This document shows positions 9,171 through 17,346 of a DNA stretch of 32,889 nucleotides, one piece after another. The notes beneath the pieces are model-generated. The model worked only from the letters and a program-made list of their open reading frames with translations. It ran no database searches and was not told the origin of the DNA. The position numbers and the translations under genes were made by a program. How positions within the stretch are numbered: position 1 is the stretch's first letter; each line of letters starts with the position of its first letter. The DNA comes from Balneolia bacterium (lineage in GTDB: Bacteria > Bacteroidota > Rhodothermia > Balneolales > Cyclonatronaceae), in assembly GCA_003566395.1 (NCBI GenBank), contig PXDL01000065.1, positions 1 to 32,889 on the forward strand, in the 5' to 3' direction.

Positions 9171-10442
9171 ATGAATGATGAGATGATAGATAACAGAATT
9201 GTCGTCGGCCTCGACATCGGCACTACGAAAGTATGTGCGGTGGTTGCCTCGATCGACAGCAGTCAGAAAGTGAATATTCTGGGCGTGGGCAAAGCCCCGA
9301 GCGAGGGGCTGAACCGGGGCGTGGTAGTTAATATCGATAAAACGGTAAATGCTATTAAAACCGCTATCGAACAGGCTGAGCTTGCCTCCGGAATCCAGGT
9401 CAGGGCCGTGAATGTAGGAATAGCAGGAGACCATATCAGCAGCCTCAGGAGTAAAGGTGTAGTAACCATCACCAATCCCGACAGCGAAATTACGGTTGCC
9501 GATGTGGACCGTTTGCTCAAGGATTGCCAGCAGATAATGCTGCCGTCCGATCAGCAGATTATTCATGTTATTCCACAGGAGTTTATTGTTGACGGCCAGG
9601 ACGGCATCACCGATCCGGTAGGCATGAGCGGCATGCGTATTGAGGCGGACGTTCACATAATTACGGGACTGGTTTCCGCTGCCAAAAACATGTACCGCTG
9701 CGTGGAAAAGGCCGGGTATCAGGTCCAGGACGTAATTCTGGAGCCGCTGGCTTCATCCTACGCCGTGCTTGAAGAAGAAGAAAAAGAGGCGGGCGTGGTG
9801 CTCGTGGATATCGGCGGCGGAACAACGGATGTAGCCATTTTTCAGGGCAACACCATTCGCCATACCGCCGTCATCGCTATTGCCGGACAGAAAGTAACCG
9901 ACGACATCCGAATCGGGTTGAGTGTGCTTCAGGACCAGGCTCACAAGCTCAAGCACAACCACGGGCACGCGTTTGCCGATCTCATACACGAAGACGAAAT
10001 CATTACCGTGCCGGGTATAGCCGGACGCCCGCCGAAAGAAATTAAGAAAAGCATTCTTGCCCAGATCATTCAGGCACGGGTCGAAGAAATTCTTGAGATC
10101 GTGGCGATCGAGATCAGGCGTAGCGGTTACAGCAATGAGCTGAGTGCCGGAGTTGTGCTGACCGGAGGCGGATCGCTGGTAGAAGGAATTGTACCGCTCG
10201 CCCAGGAGATACTGGGTATGGATGCGAAAATCGGGCTCCCGACCGGGCTTACCGGCGGGCTGGTTAACGAGGTGAAAAGCCCGATTTATAGTACAGGTGT
10301 GGGGCTGGTTATGCATGCACAGGATAATCCGCTGGCCCAGAATCCACAGGGCGCACTGCCCGAAAGCGGAAGCGAAACCGATCAGGATACCCTGATGGAA
10401 CGCATCCGAAACCGAATGAAAGAGTGGTTTAAAGAACTGTGA
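9171..10442 (+). CDS. ftsA: Cell division actin-like ATPase FtsA
   Basis: Actin-fold protein that tethers FtsZ to the inner membrane and recruits other divisome proteins. At 423 residues it has normal length. The phosphate-1 loop GLDIGTTKVCAVV is at about 13-25, the phosphate-2 loop VLVDIGGGTTDVAIF in the middle, and the adenosine motif LTGGGSLVEG further on. The last residues, LMERIRNRMKEWFKEL, form the amphipathic membrane-targeting helix typical of FtsA. The gene follows ftsQ after 49 bases; an ATG at 9183 would remove four residues and cannot be excluded as start. Confidence 0.96.
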   Translation: MNDEMIDNRIVVGLDIGTTKVCAVVASIDSSQKVNILGVGKAPSEGLNRGVVVNIDKTVNAIKTAIEQAELASGIQVRAVNVGIAGDHISSLRSKGVVTITNPDSEITVADVDRLLKDCQQIMLPSDQQIIHVIPQEFIVDGQDGITDPVGMSGMRIEADVHIITGLVSAAKNMYRCVEKAGYQVQDVILEPLASSYAVLEEEEKEAGVVLVDIGGGTTDVAIFQGNTIRHTAVIAIAGQKVTDDIRIGLSVLQDQAHKLKHNHGHAFADLIHEDEIITVPGIAGRPPKEIKKSILAQIIQARVEEILEIVAIEIRRSGYSNELSAGVVLTGGGSLVEGIVPLAQEILGMDAKIGLPTGLTGGLVNEVKSPIYSTGVGLVMHAQDNPLAQNPQGALPESGSETDQDTLMERIRNRMKEWFKEL

Positions 10443-10518
10443 AACAATCCTTTGAACCCTCACTCAAAACAGAACATGGCAACACAATCAAAGAGAACAA
10501 AACTACAGGTAAAACGAC

Positions 10519-11886
10519 ATGGGAAAAGAAAAACTGAACTCACGATTTAGCTTTGACGAACAGAGTCAGGACAACGCCAAGCTGAAAGTTATCGGCGTTG
10601 GAGGTGGCGGAGGTAATGCAATTAATAATATGATTGCGAAGGGCCTCAACAATGTGGAATATATTGCCCTGAACACCGATTCACAGGCACTCAAGCACAA
10701 TCAGGCCGATATTCTGGTTCAGGTCGGAAAAGGCCTTACCAGCGGACTCGGAGCCGGTGCAAGGCCTGAAGTCGGGCGTGAAGCGGTGGAAGAAAACCGG
10801 CACGAAATCGAAGAGGCGATAGAAGGCGCCGACATGGTTTTCGTGACAGCCGGTATGGGCGGTGGAACCGGAACGGGAGGCGCGCCGGTTGTAGCCGGAA
10901 TCGCCAAACGGAAAGGCATTCTGACCGTCGGGGTGGTAACTACCCCCTTTGTATGTGAGGGTAAACCACGCATGAAGTTCGCCCTTGACGGTATCCGTGA
11001 GCTCAAAAAGAGCTGCGATACGGTTATTGTGATTCCAAACGAACGGCTGCTGAACCTAAGCGATGAAAACACCACGCTTATGGAAGCCTTCGAGCTGGCT
11101 AACGAGGTGCTTTACAACGCAACCCGCGGAATTTCGGATCTTATTCTGATGCCGGGTCTGATCAACCTTGACTTTGCCGACGTGCGCACCACTATGATAG
11201 ACGGAGGTGCGGCAATTATGGGATCGGCAACGGCCAACGGTCCGGACCGTGCGGAAAAAGCCGCCCGTGAAGCCATCAACTCACCGCTCCTCGACGGAGT
11301 AAGTATTGCCGGTGCACGCAATGTTCTGGTGAATATTTCAGCGGGCACAACCCTTGGAATGCGGGAAACAAGTCAGGCCACGCAGATCATACAGCAAGAG
11401 GCCGGTGATGATGCGGAAATCATCATGGGTACGGTGCTGGATCAATCCTACGACGACGGGCTTCGCGTAACCGTGATTGCCACGGGTTTCGACCTGGATG
11501 AGGATATGAAAAAGGCGAAAGTGAATACCGGCAAAAATAAGCCGGCAATCACCGGTAGTCAGCTTGGCCGGTCTTCCGGAATGGGCACGGATGAAGAATC
11601 AGAATTGAACGGATCCAAATTGCCGAAAAGCAATCAGATTCGGCGCAAGTTTAACCCGAATGCGATCTCCGGTAAGGATAGATTCTGGAAAGGAGAACGT
11701 AACCTTAAAAACCTGGATGCACCTGCTTTCGGCCGGCGCGAGGCTGAAATGAAAAAATTAAAGGAGGAAAAGGAAGATGCGGCTGAATCTTTCCGCAAGA
11801 AACCTTCCGGCGACGGCGAGTACAAGGAGCGCATCGACAAGCGCGACAATGAGCAGCCGGCGTTTCTGAGAAAAATAATGGATTAA
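10519..11886 (+). CDS. ftsZ: Cell division GTPase FtsZ
   Basis: Tubulin-like GTPase forming the Z ring. The 455-residue protein carries GVGGGGGNAINNM at about 26-38 and the tubulin signature GMGGGTGTGG at about 112-121, followed by the T5-T7 region with NLDFADVRT. After the globular core (to about residue 330) comes a charged, low-complexity linker of roughly 110 residues, then the conserved C-terminal peptide NEQPAFLRKIMD that should bind FtsA. It is the last gene of the cluster: 76 bases follow ftsA, and a strong terminator begins 130 bases downstream. Confidence 0.98.
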   Translation: MGKEKLNSRFSFDEQSQDNAKLKVIGVGGGGGNAINNMIAKGLNNVEYIALNTDSQALKHNQADILVQVGKGLTSGLGAGARPEVGREAVEENRHEIEEAIEGADMVFVTAGMGGGTGTGGAPVVAGIAKRKGILTVGVVTTPFVCEGKPRMKFALDGIRELKKSCDTVIVIPNERLLNLSDENTTLMEAFELANEVLYNATRGISDLILMPGLINLDFADVRTTMIDGGAAIMGSATANGPDRAEKAAREAINSPLLDGVSIAGARNVLVNISAGTTLGMRETSQATQIIQQEAGDDAEIIMGTVLDQSYDDGLRVTVIATGFDLDEDMKKAKVNTGKNKPAITGSQLGRSSGMGTDEESELNGSKLPKSNQIRRKFNPNAISGKDRFWKGERNLKNLDAPAFGRREAEMKKLKEEKEDAAESFRKKPSGDGEYKERIDKRDNEQPAFLRKIMD

Positions 11887-12017
11887 CCTCCCGTAGGCAC
11901 ATTACGGATTCGGGCTATGAGCGGCTATACAGCCGTTCCCGGGCTTGTTCTGTGTTTATTTTAACACGTTTTCTTGTCGTTAAACTTGTAGAAAACTATC
12001 CGTCAATTGATGTTTTT

Positions 12018-12053
12018 GGGGACTGTCCTGTCGGGATGGTCCCCATTTTTTTT
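12018..12053 (+). terminator. Rho-independent terminator after ftsZ
   Basis: GGGGAC (12018-12023) pairs with GTCCCC (12039-12044), with an inner TCC/GGA pairing possible, and is followed by a run of eight T at 12046-12053. It sits between ftsZ and the convergent PAP2 gene and probably ends the dcw transcript. Confidence 0.85.
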
Positions 12054-12057
12054 AACA

Positions 12058-12726
12058 TCAGTCCTGAGGCTCGGGACCCGTAAGCCAAAGCAGCTCAGCC
12101 CAATACACCATTAACACACCGGCCCAGATTCCGGCAATCAGGTCGGCAGGGTGATGATCGAGGGTTAGCAAGCGGCTGAGGCCGGTAAGGAGCACAACAG
12201 CTATACATGCGATAATGATGAATATCCTTCGATTCTGAAGCGCAATAGCCGTTGCAGTTGCCGCCACGCTTGTAATATGAGCGGAAGGCAAAGAGTGAAA
12301 CAAACGCTCGGTTTGATAACCGAAAAATCCGGATATACCTTCCTGCAACAGCAGCTCCGGTCGCGCGCGGCCAAGGCTTACCTTTAGCAGCAGGGTAAGA
12401 AACAGGGCTATAAGAATTCCCGCCGAATGCAGTACGGTTCGCTCATGAAGCAGGTTTTCGAGCGATTTTCCGGTATTATACGTATGGAAAATATACCAGC
12501 CCGGAAGCAGTATTACACCCACACCTATGGTCCAGGGGTTAAGGTAGAGCACAAGCAGTTCTGCGGCCTGATGCAGACGTCCCGGTTCAAGCCCGGCCAG
12601 GTACAGCAGCACAGGCTCGTCAAGGAAACGCACTGAAATCACAATCAGCACGAGGGCCGAAAATGTGCCCATTATGGAATTGCGAAGCCCGGCAAGAGCG
12701 GGGTGTGGAGGGATGGAAGTCGGCAT
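12058..12726 (-). CDS. PAP2-superfamily membrane phosphatase
   Basis: Membrane phosphatase of the type 2 phosphatidic acid phosphatase family; members dephosphorylate lipid phosphates such as undecaprenyl pyrophosphate or phosphatidic acid. The 222-residue protein has several hydrophobic segments and the three PAP2 motifs: KVSLGRARP, the variant SLPSAH (usually PSGH), and SRLLTLDHHPADL (SR-x5-H-x3-D). The order and spacing fit. The exact substrate cannot be read; a role in recycling the cell-wall carrier lipid is possible but is inference, since the gene is convergent to the dcw cluster rather than part of it. ATG at 12726 is preferred over GTG at 12729. It is separated from the upstream etf operon by a terminator. 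Confidence 0.85.
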   Translation of the reverse strand: MPTSIPPHPALAGLRNSIMGTFSALVLIVISVRFLDEPVLLYLAGLEPGRLHQAAELLVLYLNPWTIGVGVILLPGWYIFHTYNTGKSLENLLHERTVLHSAGILIALFLTLLLKVSLGRARPELLLQEGISGFFGYQTERLFHSLPSAHITSVAATATAIALQNRRIFIIIACIAVVLLTGLSRLLTLDHHPADLIAGIWAGVLMVYWAELLWLTGPEPQD

Positions 12727-12744
12727 CACGCAGATATAAACAAG

Positions 12745-12773
12745 GAAGCCCTATCCGGAGGGGATAAGGCTTC
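12745..12773 (-). terminator. Hairpin terminator of the etf/fix operon
   Basis: GAAGCC plus TATCC pairs with GGATA plus GGCTTC around a five-base loop, with one mismatch. On the - strand it lies 27 bases after the fixX stop and is followed by CTTGTTTATA, a loose T-rich tract. Confidence 0.7.
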
Positions 12774-12799
12774 AAATATTTTGAGGGAAGCGGACGGCA

Positions 12800-13102
12800 T
12801 CACCCGAAATTCCATTTTACGCCGCGCCCGATTTCGGGATCGGGGAATTCCCAGGTAACGGCACCTTTATCGCAGGCGTACATACAGGTGCCGCACTCTA
12901 TGCAGTCCTCAAACTGAAAATGAACTTTTCCGACATCATCAATGGTATAACAATTTGCCGGACATACTCTTGTGGTGGCTTTGTGATCGCATCCGGTATT
13001 GCAAATATCGGTATCTACAAGGATGTGTGGCTTGGCTTCGGTCTTGGACTGGTTCAGGTAATTAACCATGCCCAGACGTTCAGCGATACTCAGTTTTTTC
13101 AT
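12800..13102 (-). CDS. fixX: FixX-type ferredoxin subunit of ETF:quinone oxidoreductase
   Basis: Small 100-residue iron-sulfur protein that works with FixC. The C-terminal half has CIECGTCMYAC, giving C-x2-C-x2-C-x3-C for a [4Fe-4S] cluster, and the ending EIGRGVKWNFG resembles the FixX tail. The N-terminal half carries additional cysteines in DICNTGC and RVCPANCY; a proline usually following the fourth cluster cysteine is replaced by aspartate. The ATG overlaps the fixC stop by four bases, and AAAGGAG upstream is a good ribosome-binding site. In mitochondria and many bacteria this domain is fused to the flavoprotein; here it is a separate gene. Confidence 0.93.
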   Translation of the reverse strand: MKKLSIAERLGMVNYLNQSKTEAKPHILVDTDICNTGCDHKATTRVCPANCYTIDDVGKVHFQFEDCIECGTCMYACDKGAVTWEFPDPEIGRGVKWNFG

Positions 13103-14424
13103 AATGATCGTGCTCCTTTGATTCCTAATTTCAATAATTGCCAGTAACTGGAATGCTTTTTGACCGATTTGGAAAGCATGTGACGCGTTTTGGGCGTCGG
13201 TTCGTTTTTAATCGAGAAAAACTGCTTTCCGAAATCACACACCAGCCCGGGTACGGATTCAAACATTTGCTTGCTGTGAAGAAACTCAACCGCGCCCTGA
13301 AAATTTTTCATGTCCTGGAGAACGAAACTTTTTTCAAGTTTATCGCGGTAGGTCTTCATAGTATTTTTGGTGAAGTCGCCCGATTTGTGTGCTTCGACGA
13401 TGGTTTCAGCGGCAAGCACGCCTGAATGCAGGGCATAATCCATACCCTGAATGGCTTTCCCGGAGTTCATCAACAGATTGGCTGCTTCACCCGCTACAAG
13501 AACGCCGTTGCCGTAGATTTCTTTCGGCATCACTTTCATATCACCTGTGGAAACGGCATGGGCGGAATATTCAACTACTTCGCCTCCTTTCAGGGTATCG
13601 CGGATTACCGGATGCGCCTTGAATTCATTCAGAATATCGTAAGGCTTAAGGCCGGAGTCGCGAAGACTAATCATGCCGAGTACAAGTCCGAACGAAACGG
13701 AATCTTTATTGGTGTACAGAAATCCGCCGCCTTCCACGCCCTGAGTGGCCGTTCCGATAAATTCATTGCTCATCCCGCTAAGTCCGTTTAGCTGAAAACG
13801 GTCTTCAAGCACGGTTTGATCGTATTTGATAATCTCCTTAAGGCCTACGGCCAGGGCATCGGCGGGGACGTAATCGTCCTGAAGTCCGACTTGCCGCGTC
13901 AGAAGGTTGTTGACTCCTTCGGCGATAATTACGGAATCGGCAAAAAACTTTTCTTCACCTGCGCGAATCCCCACGGCCTGATCGCCGTCCATCAGCACTT
14001 CTTCGACGAGAATATTAGGAGCCAGAAAGGATTCATCCGGGTATTTGCTTGCTCCAATCGCCTCCTCTACTTTTTCAGAAAGCCAGTTGTCGAATTTGGC
14101 CCGAAGTACAATTACGCCTTTGTAAGGCTTTTCACCGAAACTGTCGGATTTGAAATCGATAGAAAAGGTGGAGTCGCTGTCCATGAAGGTGAGCCGGCGA
14201 TGATTGATGAACCGTTCGAAACCGGCGTCCTCTTCTTCCCAGTAGTTCGGCACAAGTTTGGAAAGCCCTTCACCCCAGAGAACACCACCGGAAACGTTTT
14301 TGGATCCGCTGAACTCGCCCCGTTCAATAAGAAGGAATTTCATGTCGTTGCGGGCCAGCGTAATAGCGGCGCTTAGGCCGGCCACCCCGCCGCCCACGAT
14401 AATACAGTCAAATTTATCTTCCAT
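13099..14424 (-). CDS. fixC: FixC-type flavoprotein, ETF:quinone oxidoreductase
   Basis: FAD protein that, with FixX, passes electrons from reduced electron-transfer flavoprotein to membrane quinone. The 441-residue protein begins with the dinucleotide fold CIIVGGGVAGLSAAI and the ERGEFSGSKNVSGG segment seen in ETF-QO/FixC proteins. The second FAD-contact motif near residue 315 reads GVLVAGEAANLLMNSGK, where family members normally have GDAA: an Asp-to-Glu change. It lacks the C-terminal ferredoxin domain, which is supplied by fixX. It starts five bases after etfA ends, so the four genes are almost certainly co-transcribed. Confidence 0.92.
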   Translation of the reverse strand: MEDKFDCIIVGGGVAGLSAAITLARNDMKFLLIERGEFSGSKNVSGGVLWGEGLSKLVPNYWEEEDAGFERFINHRRLTFMDSDSTFSIDFKSDSFGEKPYKGVIVLRAKFDNWLSEKVEEAIGASKYPDESFLAPNILVEEVLMDGDQAVGIRAGEEKFFADSVIIAEGVNNLLTRQVGLQDDYVPADALAVGLKEIIKYDQTVLEDRFQLNGLSGMSNEFIGTATQGVEGGGFLYTNKDSVSFGLVLGMISLRDSGLKPYDILNEFKAHPVIRDTLKGGEVVEYSAHAVSTGDMKVMPKEIYGNGVLVAGEAANLLMNSGKAIQGMDYALHSGVLAAETIVEAHKSGDFTKNTMKTYRDKLEKSFVLQDMKNFQGAVEFLHSKQMFESVPGLVCDFGKQFFSIKNEPTPKTRHMLSKSVKKHSSYWQLLKLGIKGARSL

Positions 14425-14429
14425 AATGG

Positions 14430-15407
14430 TCAGGCGCCTTTAATTTTACGCAGCTCTTCGGTAAGCGGAGGCAGTATTTTGAAGAGATCGCCTACAAGTC
14501 CATAGGTTGCGTACTGGAAAATGGGGGCATCCGGATCTTTGTTAATAGCTACAATAACTTTGGAATTGGCCATTCCTGCCACATGCTGAATGGCTCCGGA
14601 AATACCGATAGCGAAGTAGAGTTGTGGAGAAACCACCTTCCCGGTTTGGCCGATCTGAAGCGTGGCCGGAAACAGCCCGGATTCGGTGACCGCCCGTGAA
14701 GCCCCGATGGCGGCCCCGAGGGTTTCGGCCAGTTCTTCCACCAGTTTTCGGCCGTTTTCGTCTTTTATACCCCGGCCGGCGGCAACCACCACTTCGGCTT
14801 CCGATAAATCAACTTTATCGCCTGCGCTTGAGAGTACTTCTTTTAAGACGGCCCGGAGTCCGCTTTCATCAAAATCAAAATCTACGGCTACGGTTTCAGC
14901 GTTCCCGGGATTTTCAGCAAGATCGTAAGAGCCGGAACGAACCGAGACCAGAACAAGCTCGCTGCTGCTGGATGTTTTGCTGAGTACTTTGGCAGCCATA
15001 ACCGGACGCTCGGCATCAACAGAACCATTATTAATGGTGAAACCGGCAACATCAGGAATAGCAGCCGCGTCGTGGCGCGCAGCAAGTGCTCCGATCACCT
15101 CTTTAGCAGATTCGGTTGAAGCAAACGCACAAAGCCTCGGCCCGGATTGATCAATAACTTTACTCAATGCCTCAATAACGGCTGCATTAAGGTGATTTTT
15201 AAATATCGGATGCTTTACCTGATAGACTTTATCCGGTCCGTAAGTATTGAGCTGATCGGTGTACTTAGCAGGATCGGGATCGAGCACTACGGCTTCAAGA
15301 GTCATGCTGTTTTTGTCGGCCAGAGTTTTGCAATAACTCATCACTTCAAGAGAAGAGCGTTTAATTTTGCCCTCTGAAGTTGCAATATGAACTAATATTT
15401 TTGACAT
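14430..15407 (-). CDS. etfA: Electron transfer flavoprotein alpha subunit (EtfA/FixB)
   Basis: FAD-binding subunit of the soluble electron-transfer flavoprotein that collects electrons from acyl-CoA dehydrogenases. At 325 residues it is of usual length. The C-terminal FAD domain is highly characteristic: LQIGQTGKVVSPQLY, GISGAIQHVAGM, VAINKDPDAPIFQ and YGLVGDL in order. The N-terminal half is a Rossmann-like domain beginning ILVHIATSEGKIK. It follows etfB after 53 bases and precedes fixC by five. The sequence does not by itself show whether the complex is a simple carrier or an electron-bifurcating FixABCX complex. Confidence 0.95.
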   Translation of the reverse strand: MSKILVHIATSEGKIKRSSLEVMSYCKTLADKNSMTLEAVVLDPDPAKYTDQLNTYGPDKVYQVKHPIFKNHLNAAVIEALSKVIDQSGPRLCAFASTESAKEVIGALAARHDAAAIPDVAGFTINNGSVDAERPVMAAKVLSKTSSSSELVLVSVRSGSYDLAENPGNAETVAVDFDFDESGLRAVLKEVLSSAGDKVDLSEAEVVVAAGRGIKDENGRKLVEELAETLGAAIGASRAVTESGLFPATLQIGQTGKVVSPQLYFAIGISGAIQHVAGMANSKVIVAINKDPDAPIFQYATYGLVGDLFKILPPLTEELRKIKGA

Positions 15408-15460
15408 AGGTCTTTAATAATCTGTGATGTGCAGTAAATATGGATGGGAAAGAATCTTGA

Positions 15461-16246
15461 TTAAAGCACTTTGGCTTCGTTTTCGAGCAGGCCTACCAGC
15501 TCGGTGACCAGCTCTTCGGGATCGCCTTCAAGCTTTTTGCCGGGTTCGCGGCCGGGAACTTCTTTATAACCCTGTCCTTTGGTTTTGGATGTTTTACTGC
15601 TGAGAGTATCAGGGTCCAGACCGAGATCGCCGAGCTGAAGAGTTTCTACTTTTTTACGCTTGCTCTGCATAATCCCTTTCAGGCTTGGGATGCGCGGCTC
15701 GTTCATGTCGTTGGAACAGGTTACCAGACAGGGCGAGGTAAGTTCGATCATTTCCTGTCCGCTGTCACCCTGACGCGTAACCGTCAGTTTTCCACCCTCG
15801 TTGTCGTAGGTAAGCCCTACGGCGTTGGCGGCATAGGGCAGCTCAAGTTTCCAGGCAAGCATTCCGCCGGTAAGGCCGGCGTCGGTATCCTGACTTTGCT
15901 TTCCTGTAAGGATGATATCATAATCGGATTTTTTATGCCATGCAGCCAGAATTTCGGCATAGGCACCGGAATCAAGCCCTGAGACGTCATCAACCACAAT
16001 ATGGACTCCGGACGCCGCCCCCATGGCCAGAGCTTTACGAATGGTTTCTTTGGCTTTTTCAGGACCAACCAATACAACCTGAACTTCTCCGCCGTGTTTA
16101 TCGATGAGAACGAGCGCTTCTTCAACCGCAGAGGCTGAATAGGCATCCAGCACCATACGGTCTGAATCCTGAGTGAGGGTTCCGTCTTTAATACTAATAG
16201 GAGCTGAAACATCAGGAACCTGTTTAATACATACACTAAATTTCAT
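15461..16246 (-). CDS. etfB: Electron transfer flavoprotein beta subunit (EtfB/FixA)
   Basis: Partner of EtfA; binds AMP in simple ETFs and a second FAD in bifurcating ones. The 261-residue protein starts MKFSVCIKQVPDVSAPI, the common EtfB N-terminus, has the nucleotide loop TGKQSQDTDAG, and carries the ETF-beta signature region around VTRQGDSGQEMIELTSPC followed by NEPRIPSLKGIM and a basic stretch QSKRKKVE. It is the first gene of the operon. The TATATTTG box at 16307-16314 would give a leader of roughly 55-60 bases. Confidence 0.95.
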   Translation of the reverse strand: MKFSVCIKQVPDVSAPISIKDGTLTQDSDRMVLDAYSASAVEEALVLIDKHGGEVQVVLVGPEKAKETIRKALAMGAASGVHIVVDDVSGLDSGAYAEILAAWHKKSDYDIILTGKQSQDTDAGLTGGMLAWKLELPYAANAVGLTYDNEGGKLTVTRQGDSGQEMIELTSPCLVTCSNDMNEPRIPSLKGIMQSKRKKVETLQLGDLGLDPDTLSSKTSKTKGQGYKEVPGREPGKKLEGDPEELVTELVGLLENEAKVL

Positions 16247-16306
16247 AATAGAAAGAGTCGTTTATAATAGTTTTCGAAGTGTGGAACCGCTTTTTTGAAC
16301 AATTTT

Positions 16307-16314
16307 CAAATATA
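16307..16314 (-). promoter_or_regulatory. Putative -7 promoter box for the etfB operon
   Basis: TATATTTG on the - strand matches the Bacteroidota sigma-A -7 consensus TAnnTTTG. It lies 60 bases before the etfB ATG. I did not find a convincing -33 TTTG at normal spacing. Confidence 0.45.
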
Positions 16315-16467
16315 ACAAAAAGAGAACAGACTTATGTGTTCCCGGCCACGTGGAAGTTATCTGTTTGATGTCCCTTTCTCAAGCAGAACGAGTCGTTAAT
16401 CCGTTCCGTTTATGGTTTTTTCCGAGTTTTGTGGAGCCTTGTGAACCATGACTAACTGAATAAGTTC

Positions 16468-17001
16468 TCAGGCGGCATCCCGGATTTCAGTCCAGCTAAC
16501 GGCCATATTGCTGCCGTGCACAAGCTTGTGCTTCCATCCGTTTACGCTTTTATTTCTGTAACCGGACGGTGCATTTGTGTTGATGTAGTTTTCGTATGAA
16601 ATAATTTCTGAAATCAGCATGTTGAACTCCCCGCCGTATAGGGGCAAATCGGCCGGGGCGATCGGGATTGAAATTTTTTTCAAGTCACATGCTTCAACAA
16701 TGTGATCCGGATTGGTATCAGCCGAAAGGGAGCATGGCTGGTTTTGGTAGCGCATCAGACTGATGGCCGTCCGGGTTTGGCTGCCAACCAAAATCGCTCC
16801 GAACGCCCAGAGGTGAAGCGAATAAGCAGGGCGATGCAGGCTGTATCTGCTGCTTCCGCGCCCGGATTTCTGTTTGGGAAAATGTGCAAAGCCGTACGCC
16901 TTCAGATAGTTACAGTCCTGATTCCGAATATCGGCGCCCCAACACCAGCATTGCTGATGAAACAGTTTTGAAAGGGTCTTGCGGGATTTCTTATTAAACA
17001 T
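16468..17001 (-). CDS. Hypothetical protein with CWCWG motif
   Basis: I do not recognise a named family. The 177-residue product is soluble, with no signal peptide or membrane helix. Its N-terminal third has QQCWCWGADIR and a further cysteine in RNQDC, then a YGF, a GSSRYSLH segment and LHLWAFGAILVG; a C-W-C-W-G cluster of this type may bind a metal, but that is inference. The codon pattern and aromatic content look like a real gene. It stands alone between the etf operon and alkD. The TATATTTG box ends only four bases before the ATG, so the transcript may be leaderless. Confidence 0.65.
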   Translation of the reverse strand: MFNKKSRKTLSKLFHQQCWCWGADIRNQDCNYLKAYGFAHFPKQKSGRGSSRYSLHRPAYSLHLWAFGAILVGSQTRTAISLMRYQNQPCSLSADTNPDHIVEACDLKKISIPIAPADLPLYGGEFNMLISEIISYENYINTNAPSGYRNKSVNGWKHKLVHGSNMAVSWTEIRDAA

Positions 17002-17005
17002 GCGT

Positions 17006-17013
17006 CAAATATA
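17006..17013 (-). promoter_or_regulatory. Putative -7 promoter box four bases before a start codon
   Basis: TATATTTG on the - strand, followed by only four bases and then the ATG at 17001. Initiation about five to seven bases past the box would place the transcript start at or next to the start codon. No clear -33 element is seen. Confidence 0.4.
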
Positions 17014-17166
17014 TGAAACTAAGTTGCATTAAAAAACCATGATGAATACACCTATTAAGACATCGTTCTTGAGGAATTAAACTTCCGGAGTGGCTATTTC
17101 AGCACAGCATATGCCGGGACCGAATTTGCCAAAAAGCACAATTAGCACCGAGACTTATATTTCGTA

Positions 17167-17329
17167 CCTACGGCACGCTTGACTTGCCTGCGCGTATATT
17201 TCTACCCATATGCAGTTCCTGACTGGACAATTTGAACCTGAATATATACCGGGATTTAATAATGATAAGGAACCTCGCTCCCGCAAGGTGAAGAATCCGA
17301 GTTCTTCGGGGTCCAAATATGGGCAGAGT
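17167..17329 (+). repeat. Degenerate interspersed repeat, copy A
   Basis: Starts CCTACGGCACGC and includes TTTCTACCCATAT, CCTGACTGGACAAT, CTCGCTCCCGCAAGGTG and ends AAATATGGGCAGAGT. The same blocks occur in the same order at 22361-22502. The first 70 bases or so are roughly three-quarters identical between the copies by eye; the middle differs in length. It ends 18 bases from the 3' end of alkD. Internal short hairpins are weaker than in copy B. Confidence 0.7.
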
Positions 17330-17346
17330 TAAAAGTGGTCTTACTT

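Larger units (their letters stand above)
17002..17346. other. 345-bp gap between the hypothetical gene and alkD
   Basis: Contains the putative promoter box of the 16468-17001 gene at its left edge and one copy of an interspersed repeat at 17167-17329. AAAAGT...ACTTTT at 17331-17348 is a short symmetric sequence at the alkD stop. No coding region is supported. Confidence 0.6.

Noticed and set aside
9135..9179. 14-codon ORF overlapping the ftsA start
   Set aside because: Too short, no ribosome-binding site of note, and such overlaps are common by chance.
9753..10463. 236-codon open frame on the - strand
   Set aside because: Antisense shadow of ftsA; no motifs and the + strand gene is certain.
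10476..10538. 20-codon ORF overlapping the ftsZ start
   Set aside because: Encodes a Lys/Thr-rich string in the ftsA-ftsZ spacer; nothing beyond position hints at a translated leader peptide.
12800..16246. Nitrogen-fixation electron supply (fix genes)
   Set aside because: The layout is FixABCX-like, but no nif gene is visible and nearby acyl-CoA dehydrogenases give a simpler role.
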